NCBI GenBank assembly: GCA_964482435.1
Contig: CAYZXL010000013.1
Location: 1 to 64,000, forward strand
Direction: 5' to 3'
DNA: 64,000 bases
Origin: CAYZXL01 sp964482435
GTDB lineage: Bacteria; Auribacterota; JABMQX01
Of the stretch, positions 8,900-17,287 are shown one piece after another. Every line of letters starts with the position of its first letter. The stretch's first letter is position 1. The notes under the pieces are model-generated. The model was not told the DNA's origin. It saw only the letters and a list, made by a program, of their open reading frames with translations, and did no database searches. The position numbers were made by a program, and so were the translations under genes.

Positions 8900-10264
8900 T
8901 CAGCCAGCCTCGATTTCGGTGACGACCTGCTCCTGTTCCTTCGGGTCGAGCTTGATGTAGCGGGCAGCGGCTCTCTTCTTCAAAGCTTTGTTGAACGACT
9001 CGGAGATGTTCATTCGGAGCACTGCGAAATCGTTCTTCAGGTCCTCTGCGAGGTCGCTGATTTTGAAATCAACCGGGTACTCGACCGTTGGCCTGAAGCC
9101 TTTCTTTCCCTCCCACAATCCCCAGATGACTCCGATTTCCGTCTCGGCCTGCTCGAGGTTCTTCGCCTTCTTGACGAGGTTCTGGTTCACCTGGTAGAGG
9201 TCGTAAGCCTTTGAGATTCCCGAAGCGCTCTGTGGCCTGTCCATCCCCCAGGTCGGGCCGAGGACCGCCAGCCGGTAGATTTGCGTTATCGCCGCATCAA
9301 TGTTCTTCAGCAGATACTCGCCCGGCTCAACCGGCGGATAGATGTAATGGGGCGGGCGAGCCGCGTCTATCGGGTAAGTCAGGGCGTTGCCGGGGCCGAT
9401 TTTTCTCCTCTTGATCCCCGGCATCTCCGGCATCGCAAGGATATTGAAGCACTGCCGGTACAGGAACTCGTCGTTCAAAGAGCACCAGTTGTAGATGGAC
9501 CGGTTGACGGGGGCGATGTCCGAGAGAGCCGAAACCCCGAACCCCGGATACTTCCAGCTCTCCACGTTGAACACTATCACCGCCGGCACCCGCCGCAGGT
9601 TGTGCTCGTCACTCTCCATCAAATTCCCTTCTCCGTCGTGCAGAAACCATCTCTCCCTGGTCCACGTCCTGTAAGCGTACTCGTCGCCGTCGGTGTCGCT
9701 CGCTTTATAGAACGGGTCGGCCGCTGGTTCTCTCAGCTCCCTTATCCTCACCCACAGTAGATTTCCCTGCGAGTCCAAACGGAAATCCATAACCTCCCGC
9801 GGGTCAACCGCGACGAGGTACGGCCGTATCCCCTTCTCTTTCTCTTCGGCTTTCGACTTCAGCTCGCCGCTGAATCTCGGCTTGTCCACGACGACGAGCA
9901 CCTGCCCGAAAATCTGCGCCGCAGGTGCCACCTGCTCCTGCATGAAAGTGTTCATGCTGTTCCCGCGCGCGTCCACGTCCGAAAGAAACCGCTCGTAATC
10001 CCGTTCGTCATCCCCTCGACGGTAAATCGAATTCGCCTTTCGGAAAATGTGGGCGACGTACGTGTCCACAACCGTCCGGCAGAAGTTGTAATAGTAGGAC
10101 CGCTGAATCCTGTCCCTGAAATCCGACTCGTCCTCTTTCACGTGCCGGAAGAGGTAATTCGCCTTCAGATAGTCCTCTCCTCCCTCGTAGCTATCGAGGT
10201 AGAAATTCCACCACTGACAGAACTCCTCGTACATCCCATAGGTTCGCTCCACAAAACTCTCCAC
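8900..10264 (-). CDS. Phage portal-like protein
   Basis: About 454 residues from a GTG at 10264, chosen because GGGAG stands six bases upstream and because the longer frame to 10405 only translates a dispersed intergenic repeat. The sequence MESFVERTYGMYEEFCQWW, LYRQCFNILAMPE, IAPVNRSIYNWCSL and the C-terminal helices resemble the DUF4055/portal family, the dodecameric ring through which DNA enters a capsid. Several aromatic-rich, acidic segments (SDFRDRIQRSYYYNFCRTVVDTY shortened here to its core YYYNFCRTVVDTY) fit that fold. No capsid, protease or tail gene adjoins. A strong promoter followed by a terminator-like ncRNA unit lies just upstream. The family assignment rests on motif recall, so it is probable rather than certain. 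Confidence 0.65.
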   Translation of the reverse strand: MESFVERTYGMYEEFCQWWNFYLDSYEGGEDYLKANYLFRHVKEDESDFRDRIQRSYYYNFCRTVVDTYVAHIFRKANSIYRRGDDERDYERFLSDVDARGNSMNTFMQEQVAPAAQIFGQVLVVVDKPRFSGELKSKAEEKEKGIRPYLVAVDPREVMDFRLDSQGNLLWVRIRELREPAADPFYKASDTDGDEYAYRTWTRERWFLHDGEGNLMESDEHNLRRVPAVIVFNVESWKYPGFGVSALSDIAPVNRSIYNWCSLNDEFLYRQCFNILAMPEMPGIKRRKIGPGNALTYPIDAARPPHYIYPPVEPGEYLLKNIDAAITQIYRLAVLGPTWGMDRPQSASGISKAYDLYQVNQNLVKKAKNLEQAETEIGVIWGLWEGKKGFRPTVEYPVDFKISDLAEDLKNDFAVLRMNISESFNKALKKRAAARYIKLDPKEQEQVVTEIEAG

Positions 10265-10286
10265 TGGTATTCTCCCTTCGTTTTTT

Positions 10287-10387
10287 TCACCGCAGAACAC
10301 GCTGAGAGCGCAGAGAGAGCTTTTCGTCCGGGGCCCCGTTCCACTCACTTTGCCACTCCGCGACCTCTGCGACCTCTGCGGTTTTTC
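10287..10387. repeat. Dispersed GCAGAG-type inverted repeat
   Basis: Left arm CACCGCAGAACACGCTGAGA at about 10289 continues with GCGCAGAGAG; the right arm near 10360-10385 reads CGACCTCTGCGACCTCTGCGG, its inverse complement in style. Similar arms occur near 10653, 15276, 16941, 48971 and 61360. Confidence 0.6.
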
Positions 10388-10401
10388 CTCTCTTTCATTG
10401 G

Positions 10402-10462
10402 CCAAAATAAGAGGCAGGCTGTCTTCTGCATGCTGGATACTGCAAACTGCAGACAGCCTGCC
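10402..10462 (-). terminator. Intrinsic terminator of unit A
   Basis: Minus-strand stem of about 15 bp (with a three-base bulge) from 10462 to 10413, followed by TCTTATTTT at 10412-10403. Confidence 0.75.
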
Positions 10463-10513
10463 CTGTTCTCTTTTCAGCGGCCTGTCAGCGCCTACCGGCG
10501 TTCTCGACTATTT
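10402..10513 (-). ncRNA. Candidate phage-associated sRNA or attenuator leader (unit A)
   Basis: A perfect consensus promoter is followed about 50 nt later by a strong intrinsic terminator, with no convincing ORF between, predicting a transcript of about 112 nt. The terminator pairs 10413-10430 with 10448-10462 (GGCAGGCTGTC arms) and ends in TCTTATTTT. The sequence after the -10 (TGCCAAA) and the segment before the terminator (AGAACAGGGCAGG) recur in unit B at 17721-17835. It ends 138 nt before the portal start on the same strand, so it could be an independent sRNA or an attenuator controlling the portal gene. A known family with this profile is the skipping-rope RNA reported near phage genes; I cannot test membership. 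Confidence 0.6.
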
Positions 10514-10519
10514 GGCAGT

Positions 10520-10548
10520 ATTATAGCACGACGTCAACCATCTGTCAA
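10520..10548 (-). promoter_or_regulatory. Consensus promoter of unit A
   Basis: TTGACA (10548-10543), exactly 17 nt ending TGC, TATAAT (10525-10520) on the minus strand: both hexamers perfect plus an extended -10. Confidence 0.8.
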
Positions 10549-10652
10549 TAGGCACTCCCGAAAATTCTTGTACCGTCCTCGGACGTTTTTGCTGTAACAT
10601 GAAATCAGAAAGGCTCTGACGGGGTACGGCCTCAGTCTTGGGAGCGACTCAT

Positions 10653-10761
10653 CGCAGAGCACGCAGAGGGCGCAGAGGAATGTGAGACAGGATTAACAGG
10701 ATTTTCAGGATTATCCGGTCTATCCTGTTATCCTGTCAAAATCCTGGCTTCCTCTCTGCGA
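10653..10761. repeat. Composite dispersed repeat, copy 1
   Basis: CGCAGAGCACGCAGAGGGCG, then CAGGATTAACAGGATTTTCA, GGATTATCCGG, TATCCTGTTATCCTGTC and finally CTCTCTGCG. The inner CAGGAT/ATCCTG arms are inverted, and so are the outer GCAGAG/CTCTGC arms. A near-copy with the same order and almost the same length lies at 48971-49078. Confidence 0.8.
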
Positions 10762-10824
10762 GTTCTGACCCACGTAAGCGAGGCATTAGTTGACGGGCGA
10801 CTTTACATCGGGGGAGTGGCAGGA

Positions 10825-12399
10825 ATGGCTGAAAACAAACTCTACTACGGCGATAACCTCGACATTCTTCGGCGCTACGTGAGCGACGAATCGGTGGACC
10901 TCATTTACCTCGACCCGCCGTTCAAGAGCAACCAGGATTACAACGTCCTGTTTCGGGAGCAGAACGGCTCACGGTCGAAAGCGCAGATAAAAGCCTTCGA
11001 GGACACCTGGCGCTGGGACCGCGAAGCAGCCGAAGCCTACCAGGAGGTAGTCGAGAAAGGGCCGGATAACGTTTCCAGGGCGATGCAGGCTTTCAGGACG
11101 CTCCTCGGTCAAAACGACATGCTTGCCTACCTCTCCATGATGGCGCCGCGCCTTCTTGAGCTGCGCCGAGTCCTGAAAAGTAGCGGTTCAATTTACCTTC
11201 ACTGCGATTCCACGGCGAGCGCTCACCTGAGGCTCCTCTTGGACGCTGTCTTCGGCCCTGCGAGCTTCCGGAATGACATCGTGTGGAAGCGCACGCCCTT
11301 TGCCGGCAGCAGCAAGGCAAGGGCCAAACAGTTCCCAAGATGCCACGATGCCATCTTTTTTTACTCGAAAACGGATGCGTATTATTACTCGCCGTGCTTT
11401 CTCGCTTACGAGGAGCGGTACTTTCGGAGGTTCCGGAACCCCGACAATGATCCCCGCGGCCCCTATCAGAGCGTCCTGCTGAAGACCTATTCCGCGGAGA
11501 CCTTCGAGAGGCTCAAGGCGGATAACCGACTCGTCGCGCCCAAGACGGCCGGCGCTCGGTGGAGATACAAGCAGTTTCTCAATGAGTTGAGGGGCCGCCA
11601 GGTGGCAGACATATGGACAGACATCAACGCGATCAATCCCGTCGCCAGGGAACGGCTCGGTTACCCGACGCAGAAGCCGGAGGCGCTTCTCGAACGCATC
11701 ATCAAGGCGAGCAGCAACGAGGGGGACTTGGTCCTGGACCCGTTCTGCGGTTGTGGAACCACCATCGCGGTCGCTCAGCGCCTCAAACGGCGCTGGATAG
11801 GAATTGATATCACCCACCTGGCAGTTGCCCTCATCAAGCACCGCCTTCGGGACGCCTTCGGGACGCGAGTTGCCTACGAGGTTGTGGGCGAGCCTGTCTC
11901 CGTTCCGGATGCGGAGGTTCTGGCGAAACAGGACCCCTACCAATTCCAGTGGTGGGCCCTCGGTTTAGTCGGCGCCAGACCGGCGGAGCAGAAGAAAGGG
12001 GCAGACAGGGGCATTGACGGCAGGCTCTATTTCCACGACGAAGCGAAAGGGGGAAAGACCAAGCAGATTGTGCTCCAGGTCAAGGCCGGGCACGTGACGG
12101 TCGCGCACGTCCGCGACCTGCGCGGCGTTGTGGAGCGGGAGGAAGCAGACATCGGCGTCCTCATCACGCTCGAGGAGCCAACCCCGGCAATGCGAACCGA
12201 AGCCTCCTCCGCGGGCTTTTACGAATCGCCCGGTTGGGGAAAACGGTATCCGCGCGTCCAAATCCTCACTATTGCTGAGATGCTTTCCGGAAAGGGAATA
12301 GACTACCCGCCCTCGAGAGAAGTCAACGTAACCTTCAACAAAGCCCCCAGGGCCAATTGCGAAGTGGGAGAACAAACTACTCTCCCCGGACTCGAATAG
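10825..12399 (+). CDS. Site-specific DNA methyltransferase fused to an Mrr-like nuclease domain
   Basis: 524 residues from ATG 10825 (GGGGAG at 10811-10816; the GTG at 10816 has no site of its own). Motif IV DPPF at residues 30-33 comes before motif I DPFCGCGTT near 305-313, the beta-class order of amino-methyltransferases (N4-cytosine or N6-adenine); the target-recognition part lies between. After residue 380 GADRGIDG and QIVLQVKAG form the D...QxK core of a PD-(D/E)XK Mrr-like domain, so modification and cleavage may reside in one polypeptide. No separate restriction or specificity gene is adjacent. It sits between phage-type genes on the opposite strand and is flanked by a dispersed repeat, consistent with lateral transfer. 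Target sequence cannot be inferred. Confidence 0.85.
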   Translation: MAENKLYYGDNLDILRRYVSDESVDLIYLDPPFKSNQDYNVLFREQNGSRSKAQIKAFEDTWRWDREAAEAYQEVVEKGPDNVSRAMQAFRTLLGQNDMLAYLSMMAPRLLELRRVLKSSGSIYLHCDSTASAHLRLLLDAVFGPASFRNDIVWKRTPFAGSSKARAKQFPRCHDAIFFYSKTDAYYYSPCFLAYEERYFRRFRNPDNDPRGPYQSVLLKTYSAETFERLKADNRLVAPKTAGARWRYKQFLNELRGRQVADIWTDINAINPVARERLGYPTQKPEALLERIIKASSNEGDLVLDPFCGCGTTIAVAQRLKRRWIGIDITHLAVALIKHRLRDAFGTRVAYEVVGEPVSVPDAEVLAKQDPYQFQWWALGLVGARPAEQKKGADRGIDGRLYFHDEAKGGKTKQIVLQVKAGHVTVAHVRDLRGVVEREEADIGVLITLEEPTPAMRTEASSAGFYESPGWGKRYPRVQILTIAEMLSGKGIDYPPSREVNVTFNKAPRANCEVGEQTTLPGLE

Positions 12400-12435
12400 T
12401 GCCCCCGTTCACCCCGCGCATTCAGCTCGCCCGGG

Positions 12436-13146
12436 CTATTCAATATCCACCAGCAACATATCCTGAGTGGCAATGTGCTGGTATCCTCTTTCAAAGAAGT
12501 CCGTTATCTCCTCCTCCGCGAAATCGCTGTTCTCCTCGGCAAGCGTATTGATGTCAACCTCCACTGCGAGGCCCCGGTCGTCCTGCGGGTCATCCGTTTT
12601 CCTCATCGGTCTCAACCTCAACCACCGGTTGATGTTGAACCGCCCCATCTGCTCCTTGTTGAGGACATGTAAATGAAGCTCGTGGGGGTCCTGAAAACGG
12701 TCGTCCTTCAAGTACTTCTCCCGAATGTGGAGATTCGCGCTTCCTTCAAGAACTTTGAACAGATGCACCACCAGCCCCAGCCGCCACACCCTCGTCGGAT
12801 TCTTTTTCTTCAGGTACTCCGCAAGCTGCCTTATCATCCCGGAGAACTCATCCCAGATGACCCCGATGGCCTCCGGCTTCCCTTTGCTCCCATCGAACGC
12901 CAGGTCCACCCTCTCGACAGAGACTTTGCACTGATACTTCTTGGCCCTGTCCGTCAACACAATCCTCGGCACGTTTGGCGGGGCATTCGGCGGCACGGGA
13001 AAAACCCCGGGCTGCCCGTCAAAAGCCCCTCCCGCCGCACGCCGGATTGCCTGCGCCACTCCGAGGGCGTCGGAAAGGTCCAGTCCGCGGATGAATATCC
13101 CCGCCTGAATCGAAACGGGTGTAAACTCTTCAATTCTCGCTGCCAT
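12436..13146 (-). CDS. Hypothetical protein
   Basis: 236 residues from ATG 13146, with AAGGAG four to five bases upstream and a good promoter at 13183-13211. I do not recognise the family with confidence. The protein is soluble, with an N-terminal alpha/beta part (MAARIEEFTPVSIQAGIF, FPVPPNAPPNVPRIVLTDRA), a central helix (AIGVIWDEFSGMIRQLAEYL), a strand-rich part and an acidic C-terminus (EENSDFAEEEITDFFERG). Overall shape is reminiscent of the TIGR04255 family, but this is only an impression. It is convergent with the methyltransferase gene (36 nt between stops) and lies between portal and terminase on their strand. Confidence 0.75.
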   Translation of the reverse strand: MAARIEEFTPVSIQAGIFIRGLDLSDALGVAQAIRRAAGGAFDGQPGVFPVPPNAPPNVPRIVLTDRAKKYQCKVSVERVDLAFDGSKGKPEAIGVIWDEFSGMIRQLAEYLKKKNPTRVWRLGLVVHLFKVLEGSANLHIREKYLKDDRFQDPHELHLHVLNKEQMGRFNINRWLRLRPMRKTDDPQDDRGLAVEVDINTLAEENSDFAEEEITDFFERGYQHIATQDMLLVDIE

Positions 13147-13182
13147 TTTCTCCTTGCCCGAAGGTTGCCGATTAACACTCCT

Positions 13183-13211
13183 ATTATCGCAGATGATTGC
13201 CTGGCAGTCAA
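13183..13211 (-). promoter_or_regulatory. Promoter of the hypothetical gene
   Basis: Minus strand TTGACT (13211-13206), 17 nt ending TGC, GATAAT (13188-13183); start near 13176, about 30 nt before the ATG. Confidence 0.7.
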
Positions 13212-13418
13212 CTGCCGTCTCCGCAGCCATCGCGCAACTCGCTTTTTTGGGGTCAAAACCGGGGATGTTTGGGCACTCGCGAGGGACGCGGGTCGTGGGG
13301 GAGATTCGTATTGCGAAAAAAACTCCTTGACTTTGGGCTGAGGCGAGCGCATCAATATAAATGTTAAGGTATGCTGAGGTGGTCTTGTACTAACTCCCGA
13401 AGTAAAGGGGGTGCACAA

Positions 13419-13526
13419 ATGAAAAGGGGAAAAGTCAGGAAGGCGGCGATCAGTGTTTCTAACCGCGAGCGCACTTCTCGTTCTGCAACTGAGTGGGGGG
13501 GGGAGACTTACGGCGAGCGGTTCTAA
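13419..13526 (+). CDS. Possible 35-residue basic ORF upstream of a beta-helix gene
   Basis: ATG 13419 with AAAGGGGG about six bases upstream, reading MKRGKVRKAAISVSNRERTS and ending at TAA 13524-13526. It is rich in Arg, Lys and Ser. No family is recognisable; it may be only part of the untranslated leader of the gene starting at 13617. Confidence 0.25.
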   Translation: MKRGKVRKAAISVSNRERTSRSATEWGGETYGERF

Positions 13527-13616
13527 TCAGGAGGTGAGCGAGGGGACTGTCTCTTCTCGCGTGATCGCACAGCCCTGGCCCGGACAACGCGAGATACCGA
13601 GAAAGGAGTGATAACC

Positions 13617-15251
13617 ATGTCCTTCACCAAAGTTGGTCTCGCCATGCTCAGTGTCCTCCTTGCTGGCACGCCGCGGCTGTTGCGCTGCGCTGAATGGTAT
13701 GTTGATGGCTCCGTCCCCGAATCCGGCGACGGGAAAACCTGGGGGACGGCTTTCAAGAAGATACAGGAAGGCATAGACGCGGCCTCGGAAGGCGATGCGG
13801 TCATCGTCGCCCAGGGGACCTACATGCCCATCTGGTTCAAAGGAAAGAACATCGCGGTCCGGAGCACAGATCCGCTGGACCCGGGGGTCGTCGCGAGCAC
13901 AGTTATCGACGCCGGCGGATACGGCGCGGTGGCCTTCTCCGGGACGGAGGGAGAAAGCTGCGTCCTCTCGGGCTTCACCATTCAGAATGCGAGCGGGTCA
14001 GATGGCGCGATCTCCGGGCGTCACTGGGGTGGGGTCGCCCGCGCGACGATCGAGAATAACGTCATCAGAGACAACACCAGCTTAGGTGTCGCCTTTTGTG
14101 ACGGCATAATCCAGAACAACATCATCAAGGATAACACTTGGGCTGGTGTTGCTTACTGCAACGGGATAATCCGGAACAACACCATCTCCCGCAACTCCGG
14201 GGCCGGGCTATATCAATGCAACGCGATTATCCAGGGGAACGTAGTCTCCTTCTCCTACTCGGGAGGTGGGGTGTCTGAGTGCATCGGGACCATAGAGAAC
14301 AACGTCATAACTGACAACCGTGCGGACTGCGCCGGCGGCGGACTGTCCAACTCGGACGGGATAATTCGCAACAACGCGATCGTTGGTAACAGAGCCCCTA
14401 TCGGCGGGGGACTATGGTTGTGCGGCGGTATCATCGAGGGGAACATCATCTGCGGCAACCAAGCATCGGGGGGCTGCAGGATCAACACGAAGGAGCGGGC
14501 CCAGGGAGGCGGGCTGGCTTGGTGCGCAGGCAGGATCCGCAACAATATCGTTTTCGGTAACAGGGCCGACTACTACGGCGGCGGACTGTATGACTGCGAC
14601 GCCATCCTTGAGAACAACACGATTTGCTTCAACCAGGCCCAAGAAGGGGGCGGCCTCCATGGGTGCCAGGCGGAGATTCGCAACTGCATCATTTGGGGCA
14701 ACAAGGCCTTCTCGGCGCTCTACGGGCCTCAGCTTTATCTGTCGGATCAGCCAACCTATTCGTGCATCCAGGACTGGACGGGGGCAGGGGAGGGGAACAT
14801 TGCAGAAGACCCGCAATTCGTTGATCCCGACGGCCCGGACAACAAGCTGTGGACATACGAAGATAACGATTTCCGCCTTCTGCCGGGTTCGCCGTGCATT
14901 GATGCGGGCAGGAACGAGGACTGGATGTGGACCGCGGTTGACCTGAGCGGAAATCACCGGGTGCTCTACAGCGGGCATTCCTTCACCGTTGACTTGGGAG
15001 CGTACGAGTATTTCATCCCCGAGCTGAAACTGGGACCAAGCCCCAATGAGGCCACATTCACCTGGAGCTCCCTCGCCGACAAAGCCTATTCCATCCTCTA
15101 CACCGACGACCTTCTCACCTGGCATCTCGCCATCGCCAACTTTCCCTCCTCCGGAAACCAAACGACCTCCTGGGTTGACGACGGCTCCCTCAGCGGCCTT
15201 CCTCCTTCCCTGGTCCCTCGTCGCTTTTACCGCACTCTGGAGAATCCGTGA
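13617..15251 (+). CDS. Secreted right-handed beta-helix protein
   Basis: 544 residues from ATG 13617, with AAAGGAG eight bases upstream; the GTG at 13608 lies inside that site. Signal peptide MSFTKVGLAMLSVLLAGTPR, then the cap AEWYVDGSVPESGDGKTW and the DAVIVAQGTY strand. Around ten rungs carry NN-I-x-GN and one Cys each, closed by SPCIDAG and VDLGAYEYF, followed by the C-terminal beta domain (FTWSSLADKAYSILYTDDLL ... RRFYRTLENP). Same architecture as the genes at 725 and 2383. It stands alone between phage-type genes of opposite orientation, as if either it or they had been inserted. Confidence 0.88.
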   Translation: MSFTKVGLAMLSVLLAGTPRLLRCAEWYVDGSVPESGDGKTWGTAFKKIQEGIDAASEGDAVIVAQGTYMPIWFKGKNIAVRSTDPLDPGVVASTVIDAGGYGAVAFSGTEGESCVLSGFTIQNASGSDGAISGRHWGGVARATIENNVIRDNTSLGVAFCDGIIQNNIIKDNTWAGVAYCNGIIRNNTISRNSGAGLYQCNAIIQGNVVSFSYSGGGVSECIGTIENNVITDNRADCAGGGLSNSDGIIRNNAIVGNRAPIGGGLWLCGGIIEGNIICGNQASGGCRINTKERAQGGGLAWCAGRIRNNIVFGNRADYYGGGLYDCDAILENNTICFNQAQEGGGLHGCQAEIRNCIIWGNKAFSALYGPQLYLSDQPTYSCIQDWTGAGEGNIAEDPQFVDPDGPDNKLWTYEDNDFRLLPGSPCIDAGRNEDWMWTAVDLSGNHRVLYSGHSFTVDLGAYEYFIPELKLGPSPNEATFTWSSLADKAYSILYTDDLLTWHLAIANFPSSGNQTTSWVDDGSLSGLPPSLVPRRFYRTLENP

Positions 15252-15275
15252 CGGCTCGAGAGCCGTTGATAACCC

Positions 15276-15380
15276 CAGAGAACGCTGAGAGCACAGAGAG
15301 GGGGGCACCGTACGCATCCGCAAAGGGGGCAGCGCTGACAAACAGCGTACGTTCTCACGGCGGGGAAACCCTCTGCGGTC
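15276..15380. repeat. Dispersed GCAGAG-type repeat between convergent genes
   Basis: CCCAGAGAACGCTGAGAGCA with CAGAGAG at 15276-15302 and an inverse CCTCTGCGGTCAGC arm near 15368-15380. Same family as the copy at 10287; the right arm abuts the terminase stop. Confidence 0.5.
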
Positions 15381-16896
15381 AGCCGCCCCGCAGATAGTCC
15401 ATCTTGCACGCGTGCCCTGCCGTCTTTGCCACCTGAAGCCCGATCGCCCGCGCTATAACCCTATCATCCCGGCAGCCAGCTTGCGCCCCGGTCCCTCCTT
15501 TGTCATCGTAAACGTAGGTCAGGCATTCCCTCACGAAGTTCTCGTCGTGGACGACCATGAGACCCTCGCGGATAGCCTCATCAAGGCCGTCTATCATGAC
15601 AGGCTTCGAGCGGCTGTTCGTGTCCCACCCCGGAAACACACGGCTTGTCGCGCCGTCGTAGCTCCGGTAGTGGTAGATGCAGGGATAGTGCAACTGATTC
15701 CTCAGCGTGTTCAGGACGCTGTGCCCGTGGTTGTTTCGCTCGACCGCCAGAAGCGCATCGTTGTATTCGTGGCACAGGTCCGCGCATTTCCTCCCAAACA
15801 CGTGAGGCGGCCATCGCCCGTACAACTCCGCCACCTCCTCCCACGACTCCTTGTCGAGAACTATGCAGCAATCCGCATCTCCCTCGGGCAGCCCTTCCGC
15901 GCAGTCCGCCCCGGCAACGTACTCCCTGCCTGGAAGTGGCTTTTTCCATATCCTCAGTTGCCCCGAGTCTCGCACCTCCATCGGCTTGTTCCCTTCGAGC
16001 CGGGTCAGCAACCGCTTCAGTATCTCGGTATCGAAAACGGGTCTCCCCGACGCCAGAAACGCTTCCGTGTCGTTCGCCGGAAACTCCTGCGGGAATTTTC
16101 CTCTCAGTTCCCTTTTCCTCTCCTTCATCCACCTGATTTGCTCTGGCGAAAGCGAATATGCCGCCTGAAGGACCTTTTCCTCTTCCGAAAGCTCCAGTAC
16201 TTCTCCCTCCGGGGTCTCCAGGCGATAGGTCTCGTCGGCATGCCACGGGAAGAAGTGCGCTTTGAACCGGCTGTCCCCGCGTTTCGCTCTCTCCCATTCG
16301 TCCCGGAAATCGTTGAACCCGTTCGCCGTGGACTCGATGCAGATTTTTCCGCCCTCGCGCAGCGCCTGCATCGCCCCCATCTTTATCTTCTCCGGTTTCG
16401 GAAAGAACGCGTATTCCGACAGGTGGAGGTTGTCTATGTCCTTTCCTCTCCCAAACTCGTAATTCCCTGCCGTTCCGACGGCATACCTCGAATTCAATTG
16501 CTTCCCGAAAGGCGTCTCCGTGAAAACCAGCTCCCGCCGGTTGTTCCGCTTGACCTTGGGCTTCAGGAAATCCGGCAGCCGTTCGAAGAAGAGTTTCACC
16601 CGTTCGAACAACTCTATCGTCGTGTCCAGATCGTGAGCAACAACCGTTGTGTTCGTGTTCGGAACGAAAATCGTGTCGTGAAAGAACTCCGCTCCCTTGT
16701 ATGTCGAAATTCCGACCTTTCTCGCTTTCAAGACGATGTCAAACCGCGTCTTCTCCCTGTGGTACAACCGCTGCACGGGATTGAGGCTCAGCGTTTCCAG
16801 TTTTCGCTCCCTGTTCACAATCCACAGCCACTTCTCCGCAAAGTAGAGAAAATCGCCTCTGCACCTCTCCCAGTCCTCTCTCCCTTCGTCACCCAT
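15379..16896 (-). CDS. Phage terminase large subunit
   Basis: About 505 residues from ATG 16896, preferred because AAAGG stands five bases upstream; in-frame ATGs at 16920 and 16941 lack a good site and the latter overlaps a repeat. The ATPase domain has a Walker A-like KARKVGIST (residues about 57-65), the coupling region NTTVVAHDLDTT, and Walker B NLHLSEYAF near 156-164. The nuclease domain has VAGADCAEG...DADCCIVLD, LLAVERNNHGHSVL and a terminal DDRVIARAIG acidic motif. The protein would power DNA packaging and cut the concatemer together with a small subunit and portal. Key motifs look intact. No small subunit was recognised; a 91-residue basic ORF and ncRNA unit B lie upstream on the same strand. 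Confidence 0.85.
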   Translation of the reverse strand: MGDEGREDWERCRGDFLYFAEKWLWIVNRERKLETLSLNPVQRLYHREKTRFDIVLKARKVGISTYKGAEFFHDTIFVPNTNTTVVAHDLDTTIELFERVKLFFERLPDFLKPKVKRNNRRELVFTETPFGKQLNSRYAVGTAGNYEFGRGKDIDNLHLSEYAFFPKPEKIKMGAMQALREGGKICIESTANGFNDFRDEWERAKRGDSRFKAHFFPWHADETYRLETPEGEVLELSEEEKVLQAAYSLSPEQIRWMKERKRELRGKFPQEFPANDTEAFLASGRPVFDTEILKRLLTRLEGNKPMEVRDSGQLRIWKKPLPGREYVAGADCAEGLPEGDADCCIVLDKESWEEVAELYGRWPPHVFGRKCADLCHEYNDALLAVERNNHGHSVLNTLRNQLHYPCIYHYRSYDGATSRVFPGWDTNSRSKPVMIDGLDEAIREGLMVVHDENFVRECLTYVYDDKGGTGAQAGCRDDRVIARAIGLQVAKTAGHACKMDYLRGG

Positions 16897-16940
16897 CGTA
16901 CCTTTGTATTCTGTTTTCATTCGCCGTAGCCGGAAATTCA

Positions 16941-16970
16941 CCGCCGAGGGCGCAGAGAACGCAGAGAAAG
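16941..16970. repeat. Dispersed GCAGAG-type repeat, single arm
   Basis: CCGCCGAGGGCGCAGAGAAC followed by GCAGAGAAAG, next to the terminase start. Member of the same family as 10287. Confidence 0.55.
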
Positions 16971-17137
16971 AAACTCCTTCCGCTTCACCGACACATCGCC
17001 CGTCCGCTGCAGAGTCTGCGCCCCCTTACCAGTCGGTGGCCGAGCAGGCCGACCCGTTGTCCGCTTGAACAGCCTCCCGAGCCATCGCATCCCGGCAGTG
17101 CTGCCTCCGATAAGTTCGCTTGCATAATTGATTTGAT

Positions 17138-17233
17138 TCGACGGGATAAACAGGATTTGGTGTGTTGCCTGCCCGGCCAAGGCTCTAGCCCCGCCGGTGG
17201 GCGGGGTATCCGGATAATCCTGTTCATCCTGTC
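17138..17233. repeat. Dispersed CAGGATT-type inverted repeat
   Basis: GGGATAAACAGGATTTGG at about 17143 and GGATAATCCTGTTCATCCTG near 17212-17231 form inverted arms around a GC hairpin (CCCCGCC...GGCGGGG). It resembles the inner part of the composite repeats at 10653 and 48971. Confidence 0.6.
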
Positions 17234-17287
17234 TAAAAAATCACCACCGCTTCCGCTGCACACGCACCCTACGTATGAACAGCGGGA

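Noticed and set aside
10265..10405. N-terminal extension of the portal protein by 47 codons
   Set aside because: The extension translates a dispersed GCAGAG repeat; the GTG at 10264 has a proper ribosome binding site.
15412..16929. A 505-codon plus-strand frame opposite the terminase gene
   Set aside because: The minus-strand product has terminase motifs; the plus frame is only its shadow.
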